Part shown: in pieces, positions 26,010 to 35,309 of the stretch
Position numbering within the stretch: position 1 is the first letter of the stretch
Layout of the letters: the number at the start of each line of letters is the position of its first letter
NCBI GenBank assembly: GCA_945866095.1
Contig: CAMBGA010000001.1
Location: 36,600 to 100,599, forward strand
DNA from: Spirosoma fluviale
GTDB taxonomy: Bacteria; Bacteroidota; Bacteroidia; Cytophagales; Spirosomataceae
Reading direction: 5' to 3'
DNA: 64,000 nt
Notes under the pieces: model-generated
What the model saw: only the letters and a program-made list of their open reading frames with translations
Database searches by the model: none
Told to the model about the DNA's origin: nothing
Translations under genes and position numbers: made by a program

Positions 26010-27191
26010 ATGCGAAGATTATTCGTTTTAATACTCGCCTTAGGATTACCTTTTTTAGCGTTCACACAAAAATCAGCTAGTCCTGTGGTGGAATCCATGC
26101 TTATTTTTCCTGGACAGGAAAAACATGTGCATGGAAGTAGCATGGTGGCTTTGCCGAATGGCGATCTTTTGTCGGTGTGGTTTTATGGCAACGGCGAACG
26201 AAATTCAGACGATGTGAAGTTGATGGGCGCCCGATTACCAAAAGGAGCAAAAGCCTGGAGCGAACCTTTTTTAATGGCCGATACGCCTAACCTACCTGAT
26301 TGCAATCCCGTATTATTTTTAAACCAAAGCGGCAAATTGTTTTTAGTCTGGATCGCGGTGCAATCGAACCGTTGGGAACAATCAATTTTGCGCGTCAAAA
26401 CGACGACTAATTATACGAAACCCGGCGCTCCCATTTGGGAATGGCAAGACAATATCTTGCTAAAAATGGATGATCGGTTTGCCAAGGAAATTGCCACAAA
26501 ACTCAAGGCTTTACCCTCTCATGAGATTGGCTGGGCTGGTTACGCCCCCAAATACGACGAGATGATTAATGCGGCTGCGCTAGATCCCATGAAGCGAAAT
26601 TTGGGTTGGATGACTCGAATCAAACCCTTGCTGATAGGTGAAAACCGAATGGTTTTACCCTTGTATTCAGACGGATTTAACTTGTCCATCATGGCCATTT
26701 CAGATGACCAAGGATCCACATGGCATCCTAGTTTACCTGTCGTCGGTCGCGGACCCATTCAGCCTGCTTTGATCCGTAAAAAAAATGGAAATATCATGGC
26801 GTTTATGCGGGATAGTGGGGATGATCCTCCTCGCGTGCATATCAGTGAATCGACGGATTTAGGAGAAACTTGGACCCCGACGATCAAATCCGAAATACCC
26901 AATACGGCCAGTGTAGAATTGCTCGTTTTAAAAGATGGACGTTTGGCATTTTTAGGCAATGACATTGCAGACGGACGGTATCGGTTCCAATTATATCTTT
27001 CGGAGGATGAAGGGAAAATATGGAAATGGAAAATTCCCATTGAAAATGTAGAACCCGGAAAGGGCGGTTTTTCGTATCCCTCCTTAATTCAAACTCAAGA
27101 TGGGATGTTGCGCATGACGTATTCATCTCATGTGGGTACAGATCAAAAATCAATTAAATATGTGGTCGTTGACCCCTCAAAAATCAAATAA
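26010..27191 (+). CDS. Exported sialidase-like (BNR repeat) glycosidase
   Basis: 393 residues with a signal peptide to about residue 20 (LAFTQ). The beta-propeller shows Asp-box motifs SDDQGSTWHP, STDLGETWTP and SEDEGKIWKWK. The BNR_2 pattern at the start (VHGSSMVALPNGDLLSVWFYG) and FSYPSLIQTQDGMLRMTYS at the end match the exo-sialidase-type family found in Bacteroidota catabolic clusters. Many such proteins are not true sialidases; no sialate operon gene (nanE, nanK) is close. It could cleave another acidic sugar, consistent with the GntP permease downstream. Confidence 0.8.
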   Translation: MRRLFVLILALGLPFLAFTQKSASPVVESMLIFPGQEKHVHGSSMVALPNGDLLSVWFYGNGERNSDDVKLMGARLPKGAKAWSEPFLMADTPNLPDCNPVLFLNQSGKLFLVWIAVQSNRWEQSILRVKTTTNYTKPGAPIWEWQDNILLKMDDRFAKEIATKLKALPSHEIGWAGYAPKYDEMINAAALDPMKRNLGWMTRIKPLLIGENRMVLPLYSDGFNLSIMAISDDQGSTWHPSLPVVGRGPIQPALIRKKNGNIMAFMRDSGDDPPRVHISESTDLGETWTPTIKSEIPNTASVELLVLKDGRLAFLGNDIADGRYRFQLYLSEDEGKIWKWKIPIENVEPGKGGFSYPSLIQTQDGMLRMTYSSHVGTDQKSIKYVVVDPSKIK

Positions 27192-27192
27192 T

Positions 27193-29412
27193 ATGAAAAA
27201 AAGTATCGCGATATTTTTACTGTTTTTAAGTGTGGGTGTTTATGGGCAAAAAAAATCAACTCAGCCCGTGTATGTAGATAGACCCTACATGCAAGATTAT
27301 AGTGTGAAATACTATGCAAAAGATAGTCAAGTTGCGTTGAAATCTGCCTACGCGGATCGCAACGGGGCGATTAAAATATTTAGTTCGGCGGGGTTGATGC
27401 TGCCACATGATGGCCAATTTTTATACCCAGGCAGCTTGCTTCCAGATAAGCGAAACCGCACCAGTGCCCCTAAAAAAATTCAAAGCTTATTGGCCCATGA
27501 AAACCAATTTGTTTTTGTCGATGACAAAGCTATTTTTAGCCATGCTTGGGCCGGAACTCTGTATTCCACCCACGAATTGCCGGGTGCTAATTTGGCCGCG
27601 GGCGGGAACGATTTTACGTTTTTAATAAGTGATGGATATTCATTGCATTTGGTTAAAAAATCAAAGACTTTGTTTAAAGTGAATGTTCCGGGAGACCCAT
27701 TGTTGGCCATCAATTTTGACAAATCTACCGGGTATTTTTGGGTGCTTACTTCGAAAGGATTGCACCGTTTTGATGCGGCTACGGGCCAACTATCTTTATG
27801 GGTTTCCGGAAATAATTTAACGGCATTTGACGTGAAAGGAAATGAAGCTGTATTGGGAAGTAGTGATGGATTTTTTAAAGTGGAATTAGCTACGAAAAAG
27901 GCGGGGGCGCTCCAACAAAAAATTCCGGTGAAATCGATTTCAGCGGTAAAGATTTTAGGCGATAAAGTTTGGTTTGGATCTGCGAACGGAGCATTTGCTT
28001 TACGCAAAGATGGGAAGTTTGATTATTACCAAGGGGAGCGCTGGCTTCCAAGCAATGCCGTCACATCGATTAGCGAAGGGCCGAAAAATTCCGTATTGGT
28101 TTTAACGAAAGCAGGGCTGGGCCAAATTTGTTTTAAGTCGATGACCTTGCATGAAAAGGCGATGTTCTATGAGGCCCAAGTCCGGGACCGACATATTCGA
28201 AATGGCTTTAATGCACATCTGGATAATATGGATCATGGGAATATTACCACGGGATATTTATCCGATTCAGACAATGACGGTTTATGGACTTCCATGTATT
28301 TGGGCGGAGAGATTTTTAGGTATGCGGTGACGAAGGAAGCGGATGCATTAGCGAATGTACGCGAGGCTTTTGAGTCGATGGAAAGGTTATATACGGTTAA
28401 TCCGGTACCCGGTTTTCCTGCACGATCTTTTGAGAGGCGTGGATTTATTTCACAACTTTCAGATCCTGAGCGCTGGCAACATTCTCCGGAGCCCGAGTGG
28501 GACTGGAAATCTACCACCTCGTCAGATGAGGTGATCGGGCATATTTTTGCCTTTGGCGCTTTGGCAGAATTAGTGGATGTCCCTGATTTGCAAAAACGTT
28601 CCATCGTTTTGATTGACACGCTGATGTCACACATCATTAAAAACAATTGGTATTTAATTGACTATAATGGAAAACCTACTTTATGGGGGCGTTGGAATCC
28701 GGAGTATGTGAATGGCTTTCCGATCAACATTGGCGATCGTAAACTGAATTCATCCAATATTGTGGCGATGTTACAGACGGCTTATCGGTTTACAAAAAAA
28801 CCAATTTACAAGCAGAAGGCTTTTGAACTCATGCAAAAGCACGGATATTATGAGAATTTGATGCGTCCTATCAGCCAAATCGGTCATGCTCCTGATAGCG
28901 CTGATCCAAACGCAAAAAATCTATCCGACGGTTGGAATCACTCGGATGATGAAATGTATTATGTCGGGTATTGGGGTTTATATCGCTATGCTTTCAATGA
29001 TACGTTGAGAGCTAGTTTTAAAAAATCCATCATCGATCATTGGGAAATTGAAAGGCCTGAAAAAGAAGGTGCTTGGAATATTTTTACGGCCTTAACGGGT
29101 ACGGCCAAATTTGATTTAGATGAGGCGGCTTGGTATTTGAGGGAACATCCCATGGACTTGGTTGAATGGTCCATTCAAAATAGCCATCGGGGCGATATTG
29201 AAAAATTAGCGCCCAATTTTAGAGATCAAAAAACGAAAGAAGTTTTGCCTCCAGACGAGCGACCTGTCCAACGCCATAATGCAAATATGTTTAATATGGA
29301 TCGCAATGGTGGCAATGGAAATGCAGAGCATAGTGCGGGAGATATATGGTTATTGCCTTATTGGATGGGCAGATATTTAAAGGTAATTAGTGCTCCAGTA
29401 TCAGGAAAATAA
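27193..29412 (+). CDS. Uncharacterised exported propeller plus alpha-toroid protein
   Basis: 739 residues with a signal peptide ending VYGQ at about 19. The start 27193 is 1 nt after the preceding stop; a longer in-frame start at 27130 would lie inside the upstream gene. Residues 30-350 are beta-strand rich with propeller-like repeats (GYFWVLTSKGLHRFDAATGQ, GDKVWFGSANGAFALRKDGK), similar in style to two-component-type propellers. Residues 350-739 look alpha-helical with aromatic, Asp- and His-rich loops (HLDNMDHGN, LSDSDNDGLWTSMYLGGE, WGRWNPEYVNG, SDGWNHSDDEMYY, SGK end), resembling an (alpha/alpha)6 barrel of lyases or hydrolases. I cannot assign a family. The cluster suggests it cleaves a sugar-acid-containing glycan. 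Confidence 0.75.
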   Translation: MKKSIAIFLLFLSVGVYGQKKSTQPVYVDRPYMQDYSVKYYAKDSQVALKSAYADRNGAIKIFSSAGLMLPHDGQFLYPGSLLPDKRNRTSAPKKIQSLLAHENQFVFVDDKAIFSHAWAGTLYSTHELPGANLAAGGNDFTFLISDGYSLHLVKKSKTLFKVNVPGDPLLAINFDKSTGYFWVLTSKGLHRFDAATGQLSLWVSGNNLTAFDVKGNEAVLGSSDGFFKVELATKKAGALQQKIPVKSISAVKILGDKVWFGSANGAFALRKDGKFDYYQGERWLPSNAVTSISEGPKNSVLVLTKAGLGQICFKSMTLHEKAMFYEAQVRDRHIRNGFNAHLDNMDHGNITTGYLSDSDNDGLWTSMYLGGEIFRYAVTKEADALANVREAFESMERLYTVNPVPGFPARSFERRGFISQLSDPERWQHSPEPEWDWKSTTSSDEVIGHIFAFGALAELVDVPDLQKRSIVLIDTLMSHIIKNNWYLIDYNGKPTLWGRWNPEYVNGFPINIGDRKLNSSNIVAMLQTAYRFTKKPIYKQKAFELMQKHGYYENLMRPISQIGHAPDSADPNAKNLSDGWNHSDDEMYYVGYWGLYRYAFNDTLRASFKKSIIDHWEIERPEKEGAWNIFTALTGTAKFDLDEAAWYLREHPMDLVEWSIQNSHRGDIEKLAPNFRDQKTKEVLPPDERPVQRHNANMFNMDRNGGNGNAEHSAGDIWLLPYWMGRYLKVISAPVSGK

Positions 29413-29436
29413 TTATTTTAGTCTTTTAATTTTAAG

Positions 29437-30735
29437 ATGATCAGTATTTGGGTGTTCATTAGTGTAGCCATTGTTTTATTGGTACTGTTCATTTCAGTAC
29501 TTAAACTACAGCCATTTATATCCTTTTTACTCGTTTCCCTGGGTTTAGGTTTAGCGAGTGGATTGACGACTAGCGACACGATTGTAGCGATCCAAAAAGG
29601 AATTGGCGGGACATTGGGCTCTATCATCCCCATCATTATTTTAGGGGCGATGATCGGCAAAATGGTCGCTAAAAGTCAGGCGACTACGGTCATTGCCGAC
29701 TGGCTGGTGGATGTATTAGGGCAAAAAAACTTGCCATTTGCCTTCATGATCATTGGCTTTATTGTCGGCCTTCCTCTGTTTTATTCGGTGGCATTTTTGC
29801 TGATGGCTCCTTTGGTTTTGTCTACAGCCCAGCGACATAATTTACCGGTGGTATATTTGGGTATTCCGATGCTCGCCTCTTTGTCCATTACCCAAGGATT
29901 TTTACCGCCTCATCCTGCGCCCTATTATTTAGTGACACATTTGCCAGGGGCCGACATGGGCATTACCTTGGGATTAGGAATCGTGATTTCAATTCCGGCG
30001 ATGCTGGCTTCTGGTTGGCTTTTTGGGAAGACATTGAAAAACATTCCTGCTTCTCCCATGTCTTTTGTGGAACCTCCCACGGCCGCGAAGGCGCCTAGTC
30101 TAAGGTCTAGTTTGTTCGTTTTATTATTGCCCGTGGGTTTGATTGCCATGCAATCTTTTGCCAAAAACCTTCATAATCCATTCCTCGAGTTTGTCGGCGA
30201 GCCGATCGTCGCGTTATTGATTTCATTGGGTGCTGCTTTATATTTATTGGGATTTAATCGGGGCATATCCTGGTCGGAAATGCAAGGTTGGTTATTGGAA
30301 TCCATCAAAGATATTTCTCCCTTAATGTTAACTTTTGGAGGTGCGGGAGCGTTTAAAGAAATATTGCAGGCGATGAAGGTGGGGGATGAGATTTTGAAAT
30401 TAACCCAACAAAGCACCCTGGATCCTTTAATTATTGCCTGGATGATTGCCGGGGTTTTACGGATTGTGACGGGCTCATCGACTGTTGCGGGGATCACTAC
30501 TGCCGGATTAATTCTACCTATTTTAAGTGCGAGTGGCGCTAATCCAAATTTAATGGCGCTGAGCATCGGTGCTGGATCTATGGTGCTATCTCATGTAAAT
30601 GATGCTGGATTTTGGTTATACAAGGAATACTTTGGCGTGACCATCAAAGATTCATTGAGATCATGGACCATTATGGAAACAATTTTAGCGGTCGTGGGAT
30701 TATTAGGAGTGCTCGTTTTACAAAATTATCTATAG
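29437..30735 (+). CDS. GntP-family sugar-acid permease, second copy
   Basis: 432 residues, the family's normal length, with about twelve hydrophobic helices. Motifs: GMISIWVFISVAIVLLVLF start, TQGFLPPHPAPYYLVTHLPGADMG near 155-180, LMLTFGGAGAFKEILQ near 290, and VTGSSTVAGITTAGLILPIL near 345. It probably imports a sugar acid released by the exported enzymes encoded upstream. It differs clearly from the longer GntP in the glucarate operon, so the two should serve different acids. It lies 24 nt after the propeller/toroid gene. Confidence 0.88.
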   Translation: MISIWVFISVAIVLLVLFISVLKLQPFISFLLVSLGLGLASGLTTSDTIVAIQKGIGGTLGSIIPIIILGAMIGKMVAKSQATTVIADWLVDVLGQKNLPFAFMIIGFIVGLPLFYSVAFLLMAPLVLSTAQRHNLPVVYLGIPMLASLSITQGFLPPHPAPYYLVTHLPGADMGITLGLGIVISIPAMLASGWLFGKTLKNIPASPMSFVEPPTAAKAPSLRSSLFVLLLPVGLIAMQSFAKNLHNPFLEFVGEPIVALLISLGAALYLLGFNRGISWSEMQGWLLESIKDISPLMLTFGGAGAFKEILQAMKVGDEILKLTQQSTLDPLIIAWMIAGVLRIVTGSSTVAGITTAGLILPILSASGANPNLMALSIGAGSMVLSHVNDAGFWLYKEYFGVTIKDSLRSWTIMETILAVVGLLGVLVLQNYL

Positions 30736-30804
30736 GATTTCGCTAATCCTGACGGCTTTTGCCAAATTTTTCTTTTCTTGCAAGCTTAAACTAAACCTAT
30801 TGTT

Positions 30805-31557
30805 ATGAAAAAGTATACTATTTTATTTTTGATGGTATCTGTGGGGGCCATGGCGCAAATTGGCGTTGGCGCTAAAAAACCCAAAAATGCTGATATGATG
30901 TTTGATGGATCTCGGTCCATGTTAGATGAAAAATGGGCCTATTGGGAAGGACCACGCTTTGCAGCTCAAATGCCTATTAAATGGGAAATTGTTTCAGACC
31001 CCGCAGGTAAAGGAACCACGGTTTCGACCAATGATCCTGCTGGAGCTGGCGGAAAATATGGTTCAGCGGATATTGTTACTAAAAGAAAATTCCGCGATTT
31101 CAGGTTACACATCGAATTCTTTATTCCTTCTAAAGGGGGAAACTCAGGCGTTTATTTACAAAACAGATATGAAATCCAAGTCTTAGATGGTGATACCACG
31201 AAGCATGGAATGGCTGCGGTAATTAATGAAACCCCATCGCCTTATTATGCGTATAATGGAATTGGGAAATGGAATGCGTATGATATTCAGTTCCGTGCAG
31301 CCCGATTTAAAGACGGAGTTTTAACTGAAAAGCCGATGGTTACGATGTATTTCAATGGAAAAAAAGTACATAAAAATCAGATCATTAACCAAGTTTGGGG
31401 TGGCCCCAATTCGGGAATTGACGGCGGAAATAATGGCGGAAAAGGGATCACGGATTCTCCTCAAGGGCTGAAATTACAGGCCGAAGGACACGACGTTCGT
31501 TATCGGAATATTTGGATGAAAGATATGGATTTTGTTCAGGCAGCAACGGATTTTTAA
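30805..31557 (+). CDS. DUF1080 (3-keto-disaccharide hydrolase) family protein, exported
   Basis: 250 residues with a signal peptide ending AMAQ at about 17. The jelly-roll fold shows the family markers WEIVSDPAGKGTTV, DIVTKRKFRDFRLHIEFFIP, GGNSGVYLQNRYEIQVLDG and RYRNIWMKD. Pfam names the family after hydrolysis of 3-keto disaccharides. This fits a pathway in which a periplasmic GMC-type oxidoreductase (such as the one at 8336) makes 3-keto glycosides; the link across 20 kb is inference. A 69-nt gap with a short hairpin (AGGATT/AATCCT at 30734-30750) separates it from the permease. Confidence 0.85.
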   Translation: MKKYTILFLMVSVGAMAQIGVGAKKPKNADMMFDGSRSMLDEKWAYWEGPRFAAQMPIKWEIVSDPAGKGTTVSTNDPAGAGGKYGSADIVTKRKFRDFRLHIEFFIPSKGGNSGVYLQNRYEIQVLDGDTTKHGMAAVINETPSPYYAYNGIGKWNAYDIQFRAARFKDGVLTEKPMVTMYFNGKKVHKNQIINQVWGGPNSGIDGGNNGGKGITDSPQGLKLQAEGHDVRYRNIWMKDMDFVQAATDF

Positions 31558-31602
31558 AAACCATTTTTGCGCATTTTTAGTTAGGTTTTAAAATATATAT
31601 TT

Positions 31603-32646
31603 ATGATTCAAGTTTCAGGCTATGGCGCCTTAAATGCCACGTCTTCTATTGCTCCTATCGAATTTGAACGTAGGGAATTAGGGGAGAAAGATATTCTCAT
31701 TGACATTTTATATTGTGGGGTATGCCACTCTGATATTCACATGGCACGTTCTGAGTGGGGGCCTTCGGTGTATCCCATTGTTCCAGGCCATGAGATTGTG
31801 GGCAAAATTAGCCAAATCGGCTCTGGGGTAACCCAATTTAGAGTGGGCGAAATGGCGGGAGTAGGTGTTTTTATCGATTCGTGTCGGGAATGTCCATCAT
31901 GCAAAAAAGGCCAAGAGCAGTATTGTGATGAAGGGTTTACGCCTACCTATAATGGTTATTATCGAGATGGAGTCACGCCAACTTTTGGAGGGTATTCTAC
32001 TCAATATGTAGTAGATGAAGCATTTACTTTGCACATTCCCTTTACAAAAGAACTAGAACGTGTAGCGCCTTTATTGTGTGCAGGAATCACAACGTATTCC
32101 CCTTTAAAGTACGCAGGCGTAGGAAAAGGACATAAGGTGGCGGTGTTAGGCTTGGGAGGTTTGGGCCACATGGGAGTCAAATTTGCGGTATCCATGGGAG
32201 CGGAAGTGACCATGTTGAGCACTTCGCCTTCTAAAGAAAATGATGCCAAAATGTTAGGGGCCCATCATTTTGCTTTGTCGACCGACAAGGATCAAATGAA
32301 AGCCTTGCGTGGTAAATTCGATTTTATTTTGAACACAGTCGCGGCTAAATATGACTTAAATAAATTTTTGGATTTGTTGACCGTCGAAGGCAAAATGCTT
32401 TTGGTCGGAATACCTCCGGAAGACAATGAATTAGGGAGTGCCAAATTAATTTCGAGGCGTAGAAGCATCATAGGTTCTAACGTCGGCGGCATTGCTGAAA
32501 CGCAGGAAATGTTGGACTACTGTGCAGAGCATAATATTTTATCCGACGTGGAAATGATTCAAATGAAGGATATTAATGAAGCCTATACCCGTATCTCAAA
32601 TTCCGATGTGAAGTATCGATTTGTCATTGACATGGCGTCGATGTAG
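31603..32646 (+). CDS. Zinc-dependent NAD(P) alcohol dehydrogenase (CAD/YahK-like)
   Basis: 347 residues, cytoplasmic. The catalytic zinc site is CGVCHSDIHMARSEWG with GHEIVG. The structural zinc site is CRECPSCKKGQEQYC, and the dinucleotide motif is GLGGLGHMG. The sequence resembles the cinnamyl-alcohol/YahK-type broad-range aldehyde reductases. It starts 45 nt after the DUF1080 gene and is followed by a good terminator, so it could be the last gene of the preceding transcript or independent. Physiological substrate is unknown. Confidence 0.88.
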   Translation: MIQVSGYGALNATSSIAPIEFERRELGEKDILIDILYCGVCHSDIHMARSEWGPSVYPIVPGHEIVGKISQIGSGVTQFRVGEMAGVGVFIDSCRECPSCKKGQEQYCDEGFTPTYNGYYRDGVTPTFGGYSTQYVVDEAFTLHIPFTKELERVAPLLCAGITTYSPLKYAGVGKGHKVAVLGLGGLGHMGVKFAVSMGAEVTMLSTSPSKENDAKMLGAHHFALSTDKDQMKALRGKFDFILNTVAAKYDLNKFLDLLTVEGKMLLVGIPPEDNELGSAKLISRRRSIIGSNVGGIAETQEMLDYCAEHNILSDVEMIQMKDINEAYTRISNSDVKYRFVIDMASM

Positions 32647-32673
32647 TCAATAGTCTTTTAATCGTTGATTAAA

Positions 32674-32710
32674 TGCCTTTAGAAATTCATTTTTCTAGGG
32701 GCATTTTTTC
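32674..32710 (+). terminator. Intrinsic terminator after the alcohol dehydrogenase gene
   Basis: TGCCTTTAGAAA at 32674-32685 pairs with TTTCTAGGGGCA at 32692-32703 (two G-U pairs), with a 6-nt loop and a T-run at 32704-32709. It lies 27 nt after the stop codon and ends the + strand transcript. Confidence 0.8.
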
Positions 32711-32806
32711 AATAGGATTTTGGACATTTTTTAGGTAGACAGTATGATTAGTTTGGTCTATTTGATCAAAATGCCTGACTACTTATTAAACCCGAATAAA
32801 TACTGT

Positions 32807-33307
32807 TTAAGATTTGGGACGGGGCTTCATTTTTAAGCTATCCGCTGGGTAAGTTGCTTTCAACATCGCCATTTGTGATTTGGCCCAGTTGACCAAAACT
32901 TCTCTTTGTTGGTCTGTCAAATTAGCATCTCCATGCAATCCTAAATACGTGTAAGAATGCATGGGCATTTCTTTCTCCTCTACTTGCTCGACAACCTCTT
33001 CTAATTTGTGATTTTGAACTGCGATCGATTTTTTTAAAAAGGTGGAGAAATTCAAATGTTTTTTTCCGTCATTAATATGGTGATTTAACCAAAACCCCAC
33101 AGGTTCAATATTGCTATACCATGGGTACGTAGACTTATTGGTGTGGCAATCATTACACGCGTTTTTCAAGATTACTTGGACGTCAGCAGGGATTTCGTAT
33201 TTTTTTGAAATATCAAATAGTTGATCATCCGAGAGATTTTTCTCTTGGGGGATAAATTGGATTGCGATTAGCAGGCCAATGATGCCAAGGGTTATTTTTT
33301 TAATCAT
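32807..33307 (-). CDS. Haem-binding domain (cytochrome c-like) protein
   Basis: 166 residues with an N-terminal hydrophobic anchor or signal segment (residues 4-20). A single haem c motif CNDCH (C51, C54, H55) is followed by TNKSTYPWYSNIEPVGFWLNHHINDGKKHLNFS, the hallmark of the small Bacteroidota haem-binding domain family. It is probably a periplasmic, inner-membrane-anchored electron carrier or sensor. Monocistronic, divergent from the DUF6786 gene with 104 nt between them. Confidence 0.85.
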   Translation of the reverse strand: MIKKITLGIIGLLIAIQFIPQEKNLSDDQLFDISKKYEIPADVQVILKNACNDCHTNKSTYPWYSNIEPVGFWLNHHINDGKKHLNFSTFLKKSIAVQNHKLEEVVEQVEEKEMPMHSYTYLGLHGDANLTDQQREVLVNWAKSQMAMLKATYPADSLKMKPRPKS

Positions 33308-33325
33308 TTTTTATTTCAAAAGGGT

Positions 33326-33346
33326 TTGTAAAGATGTAATTTACAA
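33326..33346. promoter_or_regulatory. 7-bp inverted repeat between divergent genes
   Basis: TTGTAAA at 33326-33332 and its exact complement TTTACAA at 33340-33346 are separated by 7 nt. It lies 19 nt upstream of the haem-binding protein start and 66 nt upstream of the DUF6786 start. The 14-nt centre-to-centre spacing suits a dimeric regulator. No promoter boxes were clear. Confidence 0.35.
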
Positions 33347-33411
33347 TTTATCTCAAAAAATATAGCGTAATAGTAGATAAAATCGCGAAATTTTAAGTTG
33401 AAATTATTCTC

Positions 33412-34593
33412 ATGAAATATATAATCTGTTTTTTATTTATGGCTTTTTCTTGCACAAACACACCTTCAACGAAAGGCACTTTTGGTTTTGATCTTGAATT
33501 TCTTCAAAAAAGTGAGCCGGGAATTCTAGTATTGGAGGATTCTAGCGGGGATGCTAAAATCATCATTTCCCCTAATTTGCAAGGTCGCGTGATGACCAGT
33601 ACGGCTGAAGGAGATCATGGAACTTCTTTTGGTTGGCTTAATTATGATTTATTGGCTACGCTTGAGACGACTAAACACATGACGGCATTTGGGGGGGAAG
33701 AGCGGTTTTGGTTGGGGCCGGAGGGGGGCCAATTTTCCACTTATTTTAAGAAAGGCCAAGATTTTACGTTTGAAAATTGGCAAGTACCTGCCGAAATAGA
33801 TTCCGAGGCATTCCAACTCGTTTCCGCGACTAAATCGGAGGCAAAATTTACGAAGGAAATGCATGTTGAAAATTACTTAGGGACCGCTTTGGACTTGCGT
33901 GTGGATCGGGACGTTCGATTATTGGCCAAAGAGAATATTGACCAATTGCTCGGAATTAACCTGTCAAAGGAGGTTAAAATGGTGGGTTTTGAAACGGCAA
34001 ATTCCATCACCAATACTGGAAAAATTTCCTGGAATAAAACGAATGGAATGCTATCCATTTGGATCTTAAGCATGTTAAATGCTTCGGAAAAAACGATGGT
34101 CGTTGCGCCATTTAAACAAGATGCGGAAGGCCCTGTTTATACGGATGATTATTTTGGGAAGGTTCCAGCTGACCGGTTAAGGCATGAAAATGGAGTTATA
34201 TTTTTTAAGGCGGATGCAAAATACCGAAGTAAAATTGGCATTTCTCCGTCTAGGGCTTTGCCTTTTATCGGAAGTTATGATGCGGAAAAACAGGTATTGA
34301 CGGTGGCCCAATTTGATTTGCCTGGGGGAAATTCCCAATATGTCAATGGAAAGTGGGAGCTTCAAAAGGACCCTTTAAGTGGCGATGCGGTGAACGCATA
34401 TAATGATGGGGTCAATAATGGAAACCAATTAGGTAAATTTTATGAGATCGAAAGTTCTTCTCCGGCGGCGGCTTTGGAACCTGGAAAAACGTTAACTCAT
34501 CATCACAGAACGATTCATTTTATGGGGCCTAAGCAAGACCTGAATCAAATCAGTTTGAAAGTTTTTGGCATTCCCGTGGACCAGATTAAATAG
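33412..34593 (+). CDS. DUF6786-family lipoprotein
   Basis: 393 residues. A short signal ends in a lipobox AFSC (Cys14). The body is beta-rich, with family landmarks IIISPNLQGRVMTSTAEGDHGTSFGWLNY, GGEERFWLGPEGGQFSTYF and a late HHHRTIHFMG. The conserved GGEERFWLGPEGGQ block resembles galactose-mutarotase-like sugar-binding proteins, and the fold is probably a supersandwich. No activity is known. It is divergent from the haem-binding gene and convergent with pxpA, 2 nt from its end. Confidence 0.75.
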   Translation: MKYIICFLFMAFSCTNTPSTKGTFGFDLEFLQKSEPGILVLEDSSGDAKIIISPNLQGRVMTSTAEGDHGTSFGWLNYDLLATLETTKHMTAFGGEERFWLGPEGGQFSTYFKKGQDFTFENWQVPAEIDSEAFQLVSATKSEAKFTKEMHVENYLGTALDLRVDRDVRLLAKENIDQLLGINLSKEVKMVGFETANSITNTGKISWNKTNGMLSIWILSMLNASEKTMVVAPFKQDAEGPVYTDDYFGKVPADRLRHENGVIFFKADAKYRSKIGISPSRALPFIGSYDAEKQVLTVAQFDLPGGNSQYVNGKWELQKDPLSGDAVNAYNDGVNNGNQLGKFYEIESSSPAAALEPGKTLTHHHRTIHFMGPKQDLNQISLKVFGIPVDQIK

Positions 34594-34595
34594 GT

Positions 34596-35309
34596 CTATA
34601 GTCCGTGAATCTTTTTAGCAAAAGCTAGCGCATTGGGCCCATCCCCATGAATGCAAATAGTGTCAGAGGACAGGAATATTTTATTTCCATAGCTGTCCCG
34701 TACAAAGCCATTTCTTATATCGAGAACTTGTTGGACTACATGGTCCAAGTCTTCATGAACAGCACCTTTTTGGCTTCTGGGCATTAAACTGCCATCCTCA
34801 ACATAAGCTCGATCTGCAAATGTTTCATGCGCGACTTTTAATCCCATTTCTAATGCTTGTGTGATTGAATGACTTTGACTTAGGCCAAATAAAATAAGGG
34901 TTGAATCTAGGTCAAAAACTGCTTTTGCAATCGCATGAGCTACGGTTTCATTTTTAGCAGATTCATTATATAAGGCTCCATGGGGTTTAACATGGTTTAA
35001 TTTAGCTCCTGCTTCCGCGGCTATTTTTTGTAAAATGGAGACTTGTTTGTGGACCAATTGGTATATTTCGGTGGGACTTAATGTGACAACTATTCGGCCA
35101 AAATTTTCACGATCCAAATAGGAAGGATGGGCCCCTATTTTAACTTGATGTGAAAGGCAAATCGCGATGCTTGTTCGCATGGTTAACGAATCTCCTGCAT
35201 GAAATCCACAGGCAATATTCGCTTCGTCGATGAAAGGGATTATGGCCGCATCGTCTGGCATCCCTTCTCCTAAATCACAATTGATTGGAATTTTTTTGAA
35301 AGAATTCAT
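34596..35309 (-). CDS. pxpA: 5-oxoprolinase subunit A (LamB/YcsF family)
   Basis: 237 residues. Starts IPINCDLGEGMPDDAAIIPFIDEANIACGFHAGD, then GAHPSY, HVKPHGALYN and ETFADRAYVEDGSLMPR, the conserved blocks of the family. PxpA with PxpB and PxpC opens 5-oxo-L-proline to glutamate with ATP, salvaging the spontaneous cyclisation product of glutamine/glutamate. Its start overlaps the end of pxpC by 35 nt. The three subunits are the minimal known set. Confidence 0.92.
   Translation of the reverse strand: MNSFKKIPINCDLGEGMPDDAAIIPFIDEANIACGFHAGDSLTMRTSIAICLSHQVKIGAHPSYLDRENFGRIVVTLSPTEIYQLVHKQVSILQKIAAEAGAKLNHVKPHGALYNESAKNETVAHAIAKAVFDLDSTLILFGLSQSHSITQALEMGLKVAHETFADRAYVEDGSLMPRSQKGAVHEDLDHVVQQVLDIRNGFVRDSYGNKIFLSSDTICIHGDGPNALAFAKKIHGL

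Noticed and set aside
27480-28007. 175-residue minus-strand reading frame
   Set aside because: Antisense to the propeller/toroid gene, whose frame has a clear signal peptide and repeats; no independent coding evidence.
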